From contig LNDN01000013.1 in NCBI GenBank assembly GCA_001464065.1, positions 1-62,969 on the forward strand: a DNA stretch of 62,969 bases, given 5' to 3'. The notes under the pieces are model-generated. The model saw nothing but the letters and a program-made list of their open reading frames with translations, searched no databases and was not told the origin of the DNA. A program made the position numbers and the translations under genes. Source of the DNA: Acidobacteria bacterium Ga0077522. GTDB lineage: Bacteria > Acidobacteriota > Vicinamibacteria > Vicinamibacterales > Vicinamibacteraceae. Shown piece after piece: positions 1 to 10,032 of the stretch (position 1 is the stretch's first letter; every line of letters starts with the position of its first letter).

Positions 1-299
1 AGGCTCCGTGCGGACCCGCCGAACGCCTGCTGGAGCAACTGCCCGGCGAGCGCGCGCTGGGTCGCGCTGCGTGGCTGCGCCGGCGCATACACATGAGACT
101 TGAACCGTTCCTGGCGGGTGAGCAGGCCCTTCTGGTGCATCACCTGCATCTGCTTGAGCACGGTCGTGTAGCCGATGTCGCGCAGCCCGGACACGACGTC
201 GTGCACCTCACGCACCGTACTCTCGCCCCGGTCCCACACGACCCTCAGAATGTCGAGTTCAGCATCCGTCGGCGTTGGTGCTGCGGCGCGTTTGACCAT
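1..299 (-). CDS. BlaI/MecI/CopY-family repressor (3' end cut by window)
   Basis: N-terminal 99 codons of a winged-helix repressor; the rest lies beyond the left edge. The start is ATG at 297-299. Residues 10-60 read as the BlaI winged helix: an ELDIL opening, VREVHDVVS, then GYTTVLKQMQVMHQKGLL (43-60), the recognition-helix and wing signature of the family. Such repressors bind as dimers to palindromes in their own promoter and are usually inactivated by cleavage by a BlaR/M56 membrane protease encoded next door; here that partner would lie off the left end. Two palindromes sit just upstream (325-340 and 346-359), so autoregulation is likely. Family assignment is firm; the controlled genes cannot be seen. 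Confidence 0.88.
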   Translation of the reverse strand, partial: MVKRAAAPTPTDAELDILRVVWDRGESTVREVHDVVSGLRDIGYTTVLKQMQVMHQKGLLTRQERFKSHVYAPAQPRSATQRALAGQLLQQAFGGSARS

Positions 300-324
300 G
301 GCGTCACCTCTGTGGCGACGCTAC

Positions 325-340
325 TACGACAGTTGTCGTA
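325..340. promoter_or_regulatory. BlaI-type operator, palindrome 1
   Basis: TACGACA-GT-TGTCGTA, a perfect 7-bp inverted repeat with a 2-bp spacer, centred 33 bp upstream of the repressor start. TACnACA/TGTnGTA half-sites are the usual type for BlaI/MecI/CopY operators. Binding is inferred from position and symmetry. Confidence 0.65.
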
Positions 341-345
341 TGTTA

Positions 346-359
346 ACGATCATGATCGT
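346..359. promoter_or_regulatory. BlaI-type operator, palindrome 2
   Basis: ACGATCATGATCGT, a perfect 14-bp palindrome. Its centre is exactly 20 bp from that of the 325-340 palindrome, so two dimers would sit about two helical turns apart on the same face. It shares the ACGA/TCGT core of the first site. Confidence 0.5.
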
Positions 360-437
360 AGCAACAGGGGCGTCGCTGACGCGGCCGCCTGGCGCGCAAG
401 ACCCGCCGTGACGGCCCCTGAGCCCTGAGCCCTGAGC

Positions 438-1930
<1,493 letters not shown>

Positions 1931-1944
1931 GGCAGAAGGGTTCA

Positions 1945-1972
1945 GGGCTCGGGACTCACGGCTCGGGGTGCG
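1945..1972. repeat. Degenerate heptamers between nusB and lysS
   Basis: GGGCTCG, GGACTCA, CGGCTCG, GGGTGCG in direct succession. They are imperfect, but they hold a 7-bp period and resemble the GGGCTCA units at 416-472 just past the other end of lysS. Confidence 0.6.
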
Positions 1973-2003
1973 CAGCGGGACGGTCTCGGGGCTCGCGACG
2001 GTC

Positions 2004-2468
2004 TTACCCGTTCGGCGCCCGCTGCCCGGTGCCCGGTGCCCGGTCCTGTTCGATCCGCTTGCGAATGGCATCGAGCACGCCGTTGACGAAACGCACCGCG
2101 TCCGGGCTGCTGAAGGTGCGCGCCAGTTCGATGGCCTCGTTGATGACGACCGGCGCCGGCACGTCCGGGCGTTCGAGCAGTTCGTACACCGCGAGTCGGA
2201 GCACGAGGCGATCGATGACGGCCAGGCGTTCGAGGCGCCAGTTCGTCGCCGCCGCCGCAATCAGGGGATCGATGCGATCGAGCGTCCGGGCCGTGCCCTG
2301 GGCCAGCGAGACGGCGAGCGCGTCGCGGTCGGCGACCGGCGGACGCAGTTGCAGGTCGCGGACACCGGCGATGGCCTCGGGCAGGGCGTCACCGCTCAGC
2401 TCCCAGCCATAGAGCATCTGCAGGGCGCTCTCGCGGGCCTGCCGCAGGTGCTGGGGATCGCGCGTCAC
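2004..2468 (-). CDS. nusB: Transcription antitermination factor NusB
   Basis: All-helical RNA-binding protein of 154 residues. With NusE (S10) it binds boxA RNA and supports rRNA antitermination. The start is GTG at 2466-2468, which overlaps the ribH stop as GTGA; this choice gives the normal NusB N-terminus (RQARESALQMLYGWE). The C-terminal half carries the family signature around RLAVYELLERPDVPAPVVINEA and SSPDAVRFVNGVLD. The last residues (APGTGQRAPNG) are written partly by a GCCCGGT heptamer run. ribH-nusB is a common pairing in bacteria. Translation is probably coupled to ribH. Confidence 0.93.
   Translation of the reverse strand: MTRDPQHLRQARESALQMLYGWELSGDALPEAIAGVRDLQLRPPVADRDALAVSLAQGTARTLDRIDPLIAAAATNWRLERLAVIDRLVLRLAVYELLERPDVPAPVVINEAIELARTFSSPDAVRFVNGVLDAIRKRIEQDRAPGTGQRAPNG
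2024..2044. repeat. GCCCGGT x3 heptamer run
   Basis: Three exact consecutive copies inside the last codons of nusB. A different word from the neighbouring heptamers, but the same period. Confidence 0.8.
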
Positions 2469-2959
2469 GCGCCGCTCCCAGCCGGCGGCTGCCAGGCCCT
2501 GGCCAGGTTCGCCATCGTGACCACGGCGACGGCGGCCTCGAAGCCCTTGTTGCCGGGGCCCTCGGGGACGCGGGCCTCGGCCTCCTCCTGCGTGTTGACG
2601 GTCAGCACGCCGAAGGCCATCGGGATGCCCTGCTGCAACGACGCCTGCATGATGCCGTGCGAGACCGCCGAGGCGATGTAATCGAAGTGCGGCGTCTCGC
2701 CCTTGATCAGGCACCCGAGGCAGATGACGGCATCGATGCGGCCTGACGCGGCGGCGACCCGGGCGCCGAACGGCACCTCATAGGCACCGGGGACGTCGAG
2801 CCGCTCGATGTCGGCCGCGGCCACCCCGGCCGCAGCCAGCGCCTCGAGGGCGCCACTGGCCAGACGACCGGTGATGCCGTCGTGATAGGTGGAGACGATC
2901 AGCGCCACGCGCAGACCTGGGGCCTGGGGAACAAGCTGGGCAACGGCAGGACGAGACAC
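2465..2959 (-). CDS. ribH: 6,7-dimethyl-8-ribityllumazine synthase
   Basis: Lumazine synthase, 164 residues. It condenses 5-amino-6-ribitylaminouracil with dihydroxybutanone phosphate in riboflavin synthesis and assembles as pentamers or icosahedra. Visible signatures are STYHDGIT near the N-terminus, VPGAYEVPFGA, CLGCLIKGETPHFDYIASAV containing the substrate-loop and catalytic His region, GVLTVNTQEEAEAR and NKGFEAA. Length is typical. No other rib genes are in the window. The gene lies between a crotonase and nusB on the same strand, 13 bp after the crotonase stop. Confidence 0.96.
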   Translation of the reverse strand: MSRPAVAQLVPQAPGLRVALIVSTYHDGITGRLASGALEALAAAGVAAADIERLDVPGAYEVPFGARVAAASGRIDAVICLGCLIKGETPHFDYIASAVSHGIMQASLQQGIPMAFGVLTVNTQEEAEARVPEGPGNKGFEAAVAVVTMANLARAWQPPAGSGA

Positions 2960-2972
2960 GCGGTGATGACTC

Positions 2973-3755
2973 CTAGCGACCGGTAAACGAGGCGTGACGC
3001 TTCTCGAGGAAGGCGCGCACGCCCTCCCGCATGTCGGCGGAGGCGGCGGCGAGCCCGAACAGCCGCGCTTCGACCGCCAGCCCGTCGGCCAGCGGACGGT
3101 CGAGTCCGGCGGCCACGGCTTCGCGGGCGTAGCGCAGCGCCAGCGGTGCCCGGGCGGCGAGCTGATTCCCCAGCGCCTGGGCGGCCTCCATCACCTGGTC
3201 GGCCGGCACGGCGCGCAACACCAGGCCGAGGCGAACGGCCTCCGCGGCGTCGACCTGACGCCCGGTCAGGATCAGCTCCAGGGCCTGCTGTCGGCCGATG
3301 GCCCGCGCCAGGCGCTGCGTGCCGCCGAATCCCGGGATCAGACCAAGCGAGGTCTCGGGCAGGCCGAGCCGCGCCGTCTCGGCCATCACCCGGAACGTGC
3401 AGGCCAGCGCCAGTTCGCACCCGCCGCCCAGCGCATAGCCGTTGATGGCCGCAATCGTCGGCACCGGCAGCCCCTCGAGCCGATCCAGGACCAGTTGCCC
3501 GTCGCGGGCGTAGCGGGTCGCCGCGTCGGGGGTGAGCCCCTCGAACTCGGAGATGTCCGCACCGGCCACGAAGGCCTTCGGACCGGCCCCCGTGATGATC
3601 AGGACCCGCAGCGTCTCGTCGCGAGCCAACGCGTCGAGGCGTGCCGCCAGCGCGGCCAGCATCGCCCGGTTCAGCGCATTGAGCTTCTCGGGACGCGTGA
3701 TCGTGAGCACGCGCACCGCGTCCGTGCCCGACAGGGCCAGGTACTGGTCATTCAT
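2973..3755 (-). CDS. Enoyl-CoA hydratase/isomerase family protein (crotonase)
   Basis: Crotonase-fold enzyme, 260 residues, ATG at 3753-3755. The oxyanion-hole segments are present (KAFVAGADISEF and INGYALGGGCELALAC). Both hydratase glutamates are present, one in MAETA and one in GLPETSLGLIPGFGGTQR, so a true enoyl-CoA hydratase is more likely than a decarboxylase or isomerase. It probably hydrates short-chain 2-enoyl-CoA in the cytoplasm, fitting the three acyl-CoA dehydrogenases elsewhere in the window. A longer N-terminal reading is possible but would add low-complexity sequence. Substrate chain length cannot be told. Confidence 0.93.
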   Translation of the reverse strand: MNDQYLALSGTDAVRVLTITRPEKLNALNRAMLAALAARLDALARDETLRVLIITGAGPKAFVAGADISEFEGLTPDAATRYARDGQLVLDRLEGLPVPTIAAINGYALGGGCELALACTFRVMAETARLGLPETSLGLIPGFGGTQRLARAIGRQQALELILTGRQVDAAEAVRLGLVLRAVPADQVMEAAQALGNQLAARAPLALRYAREAVAAGLDRPLADGLAVEARLFGLAAASADMREGVRAFLEKRHASFTGR

Positions 3756-3813
3756 GGCGGGGGATCGAGAACACCGGGCACCGGACCGCGGACATCGGGC
3801 GCCACCGGTGCCC

Positions 3814-4209
3814 CTAGGGCCGCGGCACGGACGCGCGCCTGCCGAGGAGTATAGCCCACGCCCAGGCGCCGGCCAGGGCGAGCGCGGCGCCGGCGGCGTC
3901 GGCCGCGACGTCGGCCACGTCGGGCGTGCGGCCAGGCACGAAGGCCTGATGGATCTCGTCGGAGATGCCATACAGCACCGCGAGGGCGAACGCGGCGAGC
4001 ACGCTGGCGCCTGCCACGCGGCGCCAACGCCAACCGGTCAGCCCCATCAGGCACAACAGGGCGAGCACGCCGTAGGCGGCCGCGTGGGCCTGCTTGTCGT
4101 TGACCCCGGGCGGACTGGGGAGCGCGGGCTGGGAGGACAGGATGAACAGCAGGGCGCCCCAGAGCACGGCCGGTCCCCAGCCGAGCCAGGCGCGTCGAGC
4201 CGCCGTCAC
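3814..4209 (-). CDS. VanZ family membrane protein
   Basis: 131-residue membrane protein with about four hydrophobic segments. The family signature is clear: DKQAHAAAYGVLALL in the middle and SDEIHQAFVPGRTPDVADV with its conserved Asp, His and Arg. VanZ proteins are small integral membrane proteins of unclear biochemical role; the founder raises teicoplanin tolerance. The GTG start (4207-4209) overlaps the stop of the small upstream gene as GTGA. It is the last of four overlapping membrane-protein genes. Confidence 0.88.
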   Translation of the reverse strand: MTAARRAWLGWGPAVLWGALLFILSSQPALPSPPGVNDKQAHAAAYGVLALLCLMGLTGWRWRRVAGASVLAAFALAVLYGISDEIHQAFVPGRTPDVADVAADAAGAALALAGAWAWAILLGRRASVPRP

Positions 4210-4379
4210 AGCGGCAGCGGGTACATCACCCAGCCGAGCACCAGCGCCGCGCCGATGAAGCCGCCGGCGATGTACAGGGCCAGCCGCACCTGCCCGGCGC
4301 GGTCGTCCTTCTGGAGCACGGCCATCACCGTGGCGACACAGACCGCGAAGAACACGAGGAGCAGGAAGTGGCTGGTCAT
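4206..4379 (-). CDS. Small two-helix membrane protein, 57 aa
   Basis: Unrecognised 57-residue protein. It has two hydrophobic segments (about residues 4-21 and 34-53) separated by a charged loop containing QKDDRAGQVR, which suggests a helical hairpin. Its start and stop overlap the genes on both sides (TGATG upstream, GTGA downstream), so it is almost certainly translated as part of the cluster. No function can be assigned. Confidence 0.72.
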   Translation of the reverse strand: MTSHFLLLVFFAVCVATVMAVLQKDDRAGQVRLALYIAGGFIGAALVLGWVMYPLPL

Positions 4380-4843
4380 CACGCCTTCCGCCCCACCGCG
4401 ATGTCGTACGCGTCGAGCACGACGAGCGCATTGAGCAGGCCCGCGACGATCAGGTACGTGTTCGCGTACTCGTAACTGCTCGCGACGACGTTGCCCGCGC
4501 CGAGACCGAGCGCCCACGCCACGAAGTACGGCACGCCGATCCCGATGTTGGCCAGCGCCGCCAGCGCCACGAGCGGCTCCTGCGGCGTGACGGGAAAGAT
4601 GCGTCCGTCGAGCCAGAGCCCGGCGGCGAACAACGCCACGAGCACGACGAGAAAGACCAGGGCCTTGTCGCGTCGCCCCAGCCAGAGGTGCGCCGCGCCG
4701 GGCACGAACCAGCCGATCGCACACAAGGCGAGCGGCGGCAGGTCAGGAAACGGCGAGGACGGGGAACGCGCGGGCATCTGGGCGCCTAGTGTAGCAAGTC
4801 GATCTCGGCGGGAACCGGGAAGCGGGCGGGAGGCGTTCGTCAT
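4379..4843 (-). CDS. DUF6677-like membrane protein
   Basis: 154-residue membrane protein with about four hydrophobic segments. The stretch GWFVPGAAHLWLGRRDKAL resembles the short glycine-rich entry of TM2/DUF6677-type proteins. EYANTYLIVAGLLNALVVLDAYDIAVGRK near the C-terminus is characteristic of the acidobacterial family, which has no known function. The start used is the ATG at 4841-4843, which overlaps the previous stop; an internal ATG (4775-4777, MPARSPSS) would remove a polar N-terminus and is a fair alternative. Family naming is from memory. Confidence 0.72.
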   Translation of the reverse strand: MTNASRPLPGSRRDRLATLGAQMPARSPSSPFPDLPPLALCAIGWFVPGAAHLWLGRRDKALVFLVVLVALFAAGLWLDGRIFPVTPQEPLVALAALANIGIGVPYFVAWALGLGAGNVVASSYEYANTYLIVAGLLNALVVLDAYDIAVGRKA

Positions 4844-5355
4844 CACTCCGGGAGTGCTCGACCGGCCAGCCACCCGGCGACCAGGCCCAGCGGCAGGGCC
4901 GCCAGCGCGCGCAGGGGCGTGCCGGGATTCCAGAGACCGGCCATTTCGAGGCCCCACGTCATGGCCGTCGGCAGCGCGGCCAGGGCGAGCCAGCGCATGC
5001 GCGGGTCGAACGACGACGGCCACCATGCGCCCATCGGGGCGGCGACGGCGCCGCGCCCTCGGCGGCGCCCCCCACGGGTAGCGGCGAGCAGACCGAGCGC
5101 ACCCGCGACGTAGAGGCCGGTGCAGCGGCCGCAGACGGCGAGCGGCCGGCCATGCAGGTGGAACGACCGCTCCGGGCGCTGATGGCAGATCTGCGCGCCC
5201 GCGAGCCGCACCAGCACCGCCACGGTGGCCGCCGTCCGTCTGGCGGCCCCGTCCGGCTGGGCACTCGCCCACCGCGGGGCGAGCAGCAACAGGGCGACCC
5301 ACCCGATCGCGACCAGCGCCAGTGCCAGACGCAGCCCGCGTGGCCGCCCCCTCAT
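4843..5355 (-). CDS. DUF2085 membrane protein
   Basis: 170-residue membrane protein. The DUF2085 signature is plain: ICHQRPERSFHLHGRPLAVC followed by GRCTGLY, a Cys/His set that could bind metal. Hydrophobic segments lie near the N-terminus, after the Cys motif and at the C-terminus. The ATG at 5353-5355 was chosen over a TTG six bases upstream; it lies 7 bp after the PfkB stop. First of four overlapping membrane-protein genes. Function unknown. Confidence 0.85.
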   Translation of the reverse strand: MRGRPRGLRLALALVAIGWVALLLLAPRWASAQPDGAARRTAATVAVLVRLAGAQICHQRPERSFHLHGRPLAVCGRCTGLYVAGALGLLAATRGGRRRGRGAVAAPMGAWWPSSFDPRMRWLALAALPTAMTWGLEMAGLWNPGTPLRALAALPLGLVAGWLAGRALPE

Positions 5356-5362
5356 CGTCAAC

Positions 5363-6304
5363 TCAGAACGGGCACGAGCCCCCGAACGCCTCGACGTAGC
5401 GCTCGCGGAACTCGTCGTGACTGTAGGCGTGGCTCTGGCCGCCCACGTGCTCGAGGCAGTAGGTGGCCGCCACGCTGCCCAGCCGTCCGGCGGTCTCCCA
5501 ATCGGCGCCCAGGGCGAGCCCCTTCATGAGGCCGCCGCGGTAGGCGTCGCCGACGCCAGTGGGATCGGCGATGCGGCGCTCCGGCGCCACGGGCACGTCG
5601 ATGCGGCGCCCCTCGAGATGGATCGAGGACCCCTTCTCTCCCCGCGTGATGATCACGGCTTCGGACTTGTCGAGGAGGGCATCGACGTCGAGGCCGGTCT
5701 TCTCGCGAATCAGCTCGTACTCGTAGTCGTTGCAGATCACGATGTTGGCGCCGACGAGGCCGGCGGCCAGCTCGGGGCCATCCATCCGCGCGCACTGCTG
5801 GCCGGGGTCGAAGATATAGCGCAGCCCGAGCGCACGGCACTCCTCGGCGTACTGCACCATCGCCTTCGGGTCATTGGGCGAGATGATCACGAGGTCGGCC
5901 GCGCCGGCCGTGCGAAACGACAACTCGTCGGCCGAGGCCATCGCCCCGGTGTAGAACGACGCGATCTGGTTGTTCTGCGTGTCCGTGCTGCAGAAGAACG
6001 AGGCCGTGAACTTGTCGGCGACCTCGTGCACCAGCGACGTGTCGACGTTGGCGGCCTCGAGCCAGGCCCGATAGTCCGAGAAGTCCTGGCCCGCCGTCCC
6101 CATCAGCACCGGCCGCTCGCCGAGCAGGGCGAGCGTGTAGGCGATGTTCGGCGCGCATCCGCCGCGCCGCTTCTCCATCTCGTCGACGAGAAAACTGAGG
6201 CTCAGACGCTGCAGGTGCTCGGGGAGCAGCAGTTCGGTGAACATTCCGGGGAACGTCATGAGGTAGTCGAAGGCGATGGAGCCGGTGACGATGTGGCGTG
6301 GCAT
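5363..6304 (-). CDS. PfkB-family carbohydrate/nucleoside kinase
   Basis: Ribokinase/PfkB-fold kinase, 313 residues. The N-terminal GSIAFDYLMTFPG start, KRRGGCAPNIAYTLALLG (the substrate-binding GG region) and the C-terminal DPTGVGDAYRGG, with the catalytic Asp and anion hole, define the family. The layout is closest to adenosine-kinase-like members; directly upstream lies MTA phosphorylase, which releases adenine and methylthioribose phosphate, so a salvage role is reasonable but unproved. The ATG (6302-6304) is preceded within 6 bp by a 70-bp heptamer array that leaves no purine-rich ribosome binding site. Confidence 0.88.
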   Translation of the reverse strand: MPRHIVTGSIAFDYLMTFPGMFTELLLPEHLQRLSLSFLVDEMEKRRGGCAPNIAYTLALLGERPVLMGTAGQDFSDYRAWLEAANVDTSLVHEVADKFTASFFCSTDTQNNQIASFYTGAMASADELSFRTAGAADLVIISPNDPKAMVQYAEECRALGLRYIFDPGQQCARMDGPELAAGLVGANIVICNDYEYELIREKTGLDVDALLDKSEAVIITRGEKGSSIHLEGRRIDVPVAPERRIADPTGVGDAYRGGLMKGLALGADWETAGRLGSVAATYCLEHVGGQSHAYSHDEFRERYVEAFGGSCPF

Positions 6305-6310
6305 GGGGTA

Positions 6311-6380
6311 GGGAAACGGGAACCGGGAATCGGGAATCGGGAATCGGGAATCGGGAGTCGGGAGTCGGGAGTCGGGAGTC
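6311..6380. repeat. Perfect-period heptamer array, 10 units
   Basis: Ten uninterrupted 7-bp units: GGGAAAC, GGGAACC, four GGGAATC, four GGGAGTC. Sequence changes occur in blocks, as expected from slippage spreading variants. The array ends 6 bp before the PfkB start codon and 40 bp after the MTA phosphorylase stop. Confidence 0.97.
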
Positions 6381-6420
6381 GGCCAGCGGCGGAGGCACGA
6401 AGGCCGAACGACGACCGACG

Positions 6421-7287
6421 TCAGGAATCGAGGTACTTGCCCATGATCGGCGCCAGCTTCTGGCGCGTCTCCTCGGGCACGATGTCCGGGCGCGTGATGA
6501 TGGCCGTCGCGAGTGCCTGGCCGCAGCCGCACGTGCGGGGCGCCGCCGCGAGGGTCGCGACGGCACCGGCGATGACCTGCTGTGCCGTCCGGGCGTTCTG
6601 GGTCAGGTTGGCGATGACCATCTCCACGGTGACGTGGTCGTGGTCCGGATGCCAGCAGTCGTAGTCGGTGACCAGCGCGATGGTGGCGTAGCAGATTTCG
6701 GCCTCGCGCGCGAGCTTGGCCTCCTGCAGATTCGTCATGCCGATGATGTGCGCGCCCCAGGAGCGGTACAGGTGCGACTCGGCGCGCGTCGAGAACGCCG
6801 GCCCCTCCATGCAGACGTAGGTGCCGCCCTTGTGGACCCGGGCGCCGGCCTGCACCGCGGACTCGTAGGCCACCTGGGCGAGATGACCGCAGACGGGATC
6901 GGCAAAGGCGATGTGACCGACGAGGCCGTCACCGAAGAAGGTCCCGATGCGGCCGCGCGTGCGGTCGATGAACTGGTCGGGGATCACCAGGTCGAGCGGG
7001 GCCAGGTCCTCGCGCAGCGATCCGACGGCGCTGGCCGACAGCAGGCGCTGCACGCCGAGCGTCTTGAACCCGTAGATGTTGGCCCGGAAGTTCAGCTCCG
7101 ACGGGGTCAGTCGATGCCCCACCCCATGTCGCGCCAGGAACGCGACACGAGTGCCGGCCAGGGTGCCCGTCACGTAGGGGCCCGAGGGCGCGCCGAAGGG
7201 CGTATCGATGGAGATCTCGTGCCGGTCGGTGAGCTCGGCCATGTCGTACAGGCCGCTGCCGCCGATGATGCCAATCTGGATGGACAT
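6421..7287 (-). CDS. mtnP: S-methyl-5'-thioadenosine phosphorylase
   Basis: Purine nucleoside phosphorylase family, 288 residues. It cleaves methylthioadenosine with phosphate to adenine and methylthioribose-1-phosphate in methionine salvage and polyamine recycling. Signatures are [11 protein letters not shown] at the N-terminus (phosphate loop), [21 protein letters not shown], and [17 protein letters not shown] with the substrate-contacting Met and Glu. FSTRAE and [13 protein letters not shown] are typical of MTAP and not of inosine-specific PNP. The start is ATG at 7285-7287 ([10 protein letters not shown]). Confidence 0.94.
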   Translation of the reverse strand: MSIQIGIIGGSGLYDMAELTDRHEISIDTPFGAPSGPYVTGTLAGTRVAFLARHGVGHRLTPSELNFRANIYGFKTLGVQRLLSASAVGSLREDLAPLDLVIPDQFIDRTRGRIGTFFGDGLVGHIAFADPVCGHLAQVAYESAVQAGARVHKGGTYVCMEGPAFSTRAESHLYRSWGAHIIGMTNLQEAKLAREAEICYATIALVTDYDCWHPDHDHVTVEMVIANLTQNARTAQQVIAGAVATLAAAPRTCGCGQALATAIITRPDIVPEETRQKLAPIMGKYLDS

Positions 7288-7407
7288 AAGTGCAGGTACG
7301 GGAATCAGCGTGGACACCGGCCGCCACGATCGGCGGCGCGCCTCGGCGCCGACAAACACGTCATGATGCGGGCCGGGCGGCGGTCTTGGCAAGCCGACCG
7401 ACGCCGG

Positions 7408-8355
7408 TCAGCGCCCCTCGAGCAGGCGTGCGGTCAGCGCGCGTGCCGCAGCGTGGGCGTCGATCTCGCGGGCGGCCACGCGGTCGATCAGCGCCTCGAA
7501 TCCCCCGGGGCCCAGCGCCTCCCGTTCCAGATGGCCCCAGACCTGCCGCAGGGCCAGGTCGCGCACGCGGGCCGCGGCACGTTGGCGACGACGGGTCTCG
7601 ACGAGGGGGGCCGTGCGGGCCAGGAACGCCTCGGTGGCGTCGATCACCGCCTCGACCCCGGCGCCACTGGTGGCCTCGGTCCGGAGCACGGGCGGTCGCC
7701 ACGCCTCGGCGGCGACCGGTTGCAGCGACAGCAGCCCGTCGATGGCCGCCGCCGCCCGATCGGCACCGTCGCGGTCGGCCTTGTTGACCACATAGATGTC
7801 GGCAATCTCCATGAGGCCGGCCTTGAGCGCCTGCACGTCGTCGCCCATCCCCGGGACCACGACCACGAGGGAGACGTCGGCGGTGCGGACGATCTCGACT
7901 TCGTCCTGCCCGACGCCGACCGTCTCGACGATCACGAGGTCGTAGCCCGCCGCCTCGAGCACGATGGCGGCATCGGCCGTCGTTCGCGCCAGGCCGCCGA
8001 GATGGCCGCGGGTGGCCATGCTGCGGATGAACACGCCGCCGTCGCCCGCGTGCTGCATGCGGACGCGGTCTCCCAGCAGGGCCCCGCCGGTGAAGGGACT
8101 GGTCGGATCGACGGCGAGGATCGCGACGCGCCGCTGGCGTGCGCACCAGCCCAGGGCGAGGCGGTCGACGAGCGTGCTCTTGCCGGCGCCGGGCGCCCCG
8201 GTGAGTCCGACGATGGCGCCGTGCCCGGTGTGGGGGTACAACGCGCCGACGAGGGCGCTGGCCTGCGGTGTCTCGTCCTCGACCACGGACAGGGCACGCG
8301 CGAGCGCCCGCGGCTCGCCGGCGCGGACGCGTGCGGCGAGTGCCTCGATGGTCAT
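7408..8355 (-). CDS. meaB: MeaB/ArgK-type G3E GTPase (B12 mutase chaperone)
   Basis: SIMIBI-class G3E GTPase, 315 residues. Walker A is [12 protein letters not shown] (about residues 53-64). [19 protein letters not shown], the switch region [13 protein letters not shown] and the NKAD specificity motif ([10 protein letters not shown]) are all in place. MeaB-type GTPases gate B12 delivery to acyl-CoA mutases and protect them. The only mutase in the window is the split enzyme at 42164-44291, so that is a candidate partner; its active site looks like isobutyryl-CoA mutase. The ATG overlaps the stop of the upstream acyl-CoA dehydrogenase, so the two are co-translated. Confidence 0.93.
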   Translation of the reverse strand: MTIEALAARVRAGEPRALARALSVVEDETPQASALVGALYPHTGHGAIVGLTGAPGAGKSTLVDRLALGWCARQRRVAILAVDPTSPFTGGALLGDRVRMQHAGDGGVFIRSMATRGHLGGLARTTADAAIVLEAAGYDLVIVETVGVGQDEVEIVRTADVSLVVVVPGMGDDVQALKAGLMEIADIYVVNKADRDGADRAAAAIDGLLSLQPVAAEAWRPPVLRTEATSGAGVEAVIDATEAFLARTAPLVETRRRQRAAARVRDLALRQVWGHLEREALGPGGFEALIDRVAAREIDAHAAARALTARLLEGR

Positions 8356-9491
8356 GCCAGCAACTGCCGGGCGATGACGAGCCGCTGCACCTCGCTCGTG
8401 CCTTCGCCGATGGTGAGCAGCTTGACGTCGCGGAAGTACTTCTCCGCCGGGTAGTCCTTCACGAAGCCGTAGCCCCCGTGAATCTGCACGCACTCCTCGG
8501 CGGCGCGGACGGCCACCTCGCTCGCGTACAACTTGGCCATCGACGACTCGCGGGTGGTGCGCACGCCCTCGTCCTTGAGGGCGGCGGCCCGATACGTCAG
8601 CAGGCGCGCGGCCGCGATCCGGGTCGCCAGATCGGCGAGCTTCCAGCGAATGCCCTGGAACGACGCGATGGGCTGGCCGAACTGCTCGCGCTGCAGCGCG
8701 TACGCCCGAGCCGCCTCCCACGCCCCCTGCGCCAGGCCGACCGACAGGGCCGCGATGCCGATGCGCCCCGCATCGAGCACCTGCAGCGTGTTGATGAACC
8801 CCTGACCTTCCTCGCCGAGCAGTGCGTCGGCCGGCACCCGGCAGCTCTCGAAGATGACCTCGCTGGTCTCGCTGGCGCGCATGCCGAGTTTGTTCTCCTT
8901 GCGCCCGGCACGCATGCCGGGCGTGCCGGCTTCCACCACGAACGCCGAGATGCCCCGATTGCCGCGCGAGCGGTCGGTGACCGCCATCGCCACCAGCACG
9001 CCGGCGATGTTGCCGTGCGTGATGAAGGTCTTGGCCCCGTCGATGACCCAGCCCGCCTCGTCGCGACGGGCCACGGTGCGGGTCCCCGCGGCGTCGCTGC
9101 CGGCCGTCGGTTCGGTCAGGCCCCACGCCCCGAGGACCTGCCCTGTGGCCAGTGGCACGAGGAACCGCTGCTGCTGTGCCGGAGTGCCGAACATGTGGAG
9201 GTGGGCGGCGGCGAGCCCGTTGTGCGCCGCGACGCTCAGCGCGATCGCGGGATCGACGCGCGCCAGTTCCTCGATGCAGAGACAGTAGTCGACGGCCGAC
9301 ATGCCTGCCCCGCCCACCGCTTCCGGAAACTGAATCCCCATCAGGCCGAGGTCGGCCAGCGCGGGCAACAGCGTCATCGGGAAGTGCTGCGCCTCGTCCC
9401 AGGTCATGACGTGGGGCCGGATCTCGCGCTCCGCGAACTCGCGGACGCTGTCGCGCAACAACCGCTGGTCGTCGGTGAGGTGCAGGTCCAT
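8352..9491 (-). CDS. Acyl-CoA dehydrogenase (catalytic Glu present)
   Basis: FAD-dependent acyl-CoA dehydrogenase, 379 residues, normal length. [21 protein letters not shown] (flavin and substrate contacts), HGNIAG and the C-terminal IGEGTSEVQ place the general base at Glu363, the position used by short- and medium-chain enzymes. The chain [20 protein letters not shown] is typical of short/branched-chain members. It oxidises an acyl-CoA to the 2-enoyl-CoA and passes electrons to ETF. Overlap with meaB suggests a role in branched-chain or odd-chain acyl degradation. It starts 21 bp from the divergent beta-barrel gene. Confidence 0.93.
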   Translation of the reverse strand: MDLHLTDDQRLLRDSVREFAEREIRPHVMTWDEAQHFPMTLLPALADLGLMGIQFPEAVGGAGMSAVDYCLCIEELARVDPAIALSVAAHNGLAAAHLHMFGTPAQQQRFLVPLATGQVLGAWGLTEPTAGSDAAGTRTVARRDEAGWVIDGAKTFITHGNIAGVLVAMAVTDRSRGNRGISAFVVEAGTPGMRAGRKENKLGMRASETSEVIFESCRVPADALLGEEGQGFINTLQVLDAGRIGIAALSVGLAQGAWEAARAYALQREQFGQPIASFQGIRWKLADLATRIAAARLLTYRAAALKDEGVRTTRESSMAKLYASEVAVRAAEECVQIHGGYGFVKDYPAEKYFRDVKLLTIGEGTSEVQRLVIARQLLA

Positions 9492-9512
9492 GGCGTTCTT
9501 GCATAATGCCCC

Positions 9513-9998
9513 ATGCCGTCCGCTGCGCGTCGCGCCCTGCTCGTTCTCCTCCTGCTGCTCGGCTCGTCCTGGCCCGCGCGGGCAGACCTGACCATCTTCG
9601 CCGGCTTGCAGAACGCGCCGGCCATCCGGCCGACGACCGGGATCGGACTCGGCTTCGGTCTGCTGATTGTCGGGTGGGAGGTCGAGATTGCCCGGACGAG
9701 CGAACGCCTCGAGGATCTGGCGCCGTCGATCGCCTCGGGGACGGGCAGCGTCTACGTGCAGAACCCGGTGCCCATCAACGGCGTGCAGTTCTATGCCATT
9801 GCCGGCGCGGGACTCTACCGCGAACGCCTGGACGTGGCCTCCCAGCAGACCGACGTGCATGTCGCGGTGGGGGGTGGCGCCAAGATCTCGCTGGCGGGTC
9901 CGCTGAAGCTGCGCCTCGACTACAGGATCTTCAAGCTGCGCGACGCACGGTCGCCCAATCCCCAGCGGCTCTCAGCCGGCCTGACGCTCGCCTTCTAG
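9513..9998 (+). CDS. Small secreted outer-membrane beta-barrel-like protein
   Basis: 161 residues. Residues 1-24 are a signal peptide with a Leu-rich core ending at ARADL. The mature part alternates hydrophobic and polar residues with many aromatics and Gly ([57 protein letters not shown]) and ends in a C-terminal Phe, as expected for an eight-strand OmpA/OmpW-type barrel. No specific family is recognised. Divergent from the acyl-CoA dehydrogenase and convergent with the next gene. Confidence 0.75.
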   Translation: MPSAARRALLVLLLLLGSSWPARADLTIFAGLQNAPAIRPTTGIGLGFGLLIVGWEVEIARTSERLEDLAPSIASGTGSVYVQNPVPINGVQFYAIAGAGLYRERLDVASQQTDVHVAVGGGAKISLAGPLKLRLDYRIFKLRDARSPNPQRLSAGLTLAF

Positions 9999-10032
9999 CG
10001 TCGGCCACGTGGCGGCCCGGGCCGTGGACGCT
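9997..10032. terminator. Hairpin filling a convergent gene junction
   Basis: AGCGTC and CCAC pair with GTGG and ACGCT across the 33-bp gap between convergent stops, with a GC-rich loop. There is no T-tract on either side, so it is at best a weak bidirectional terminator. Confidence 0.3.

Noticed and set aside
6311-6380. CRISPR array
   Set aside because: Repeats are contiguous 7-mers with no spacers, and no cas genes are near.
6298-8454. 718-codon plus-strand open frame
   Set aside because: Antisense to mtnP and meaB and reads through the heptamer array; no family features.
9997-10032. Strong bidirectional terminator
   Set aside because: The hairpin is bulged and has no T-tract on either strand; kept only as a weak feature.
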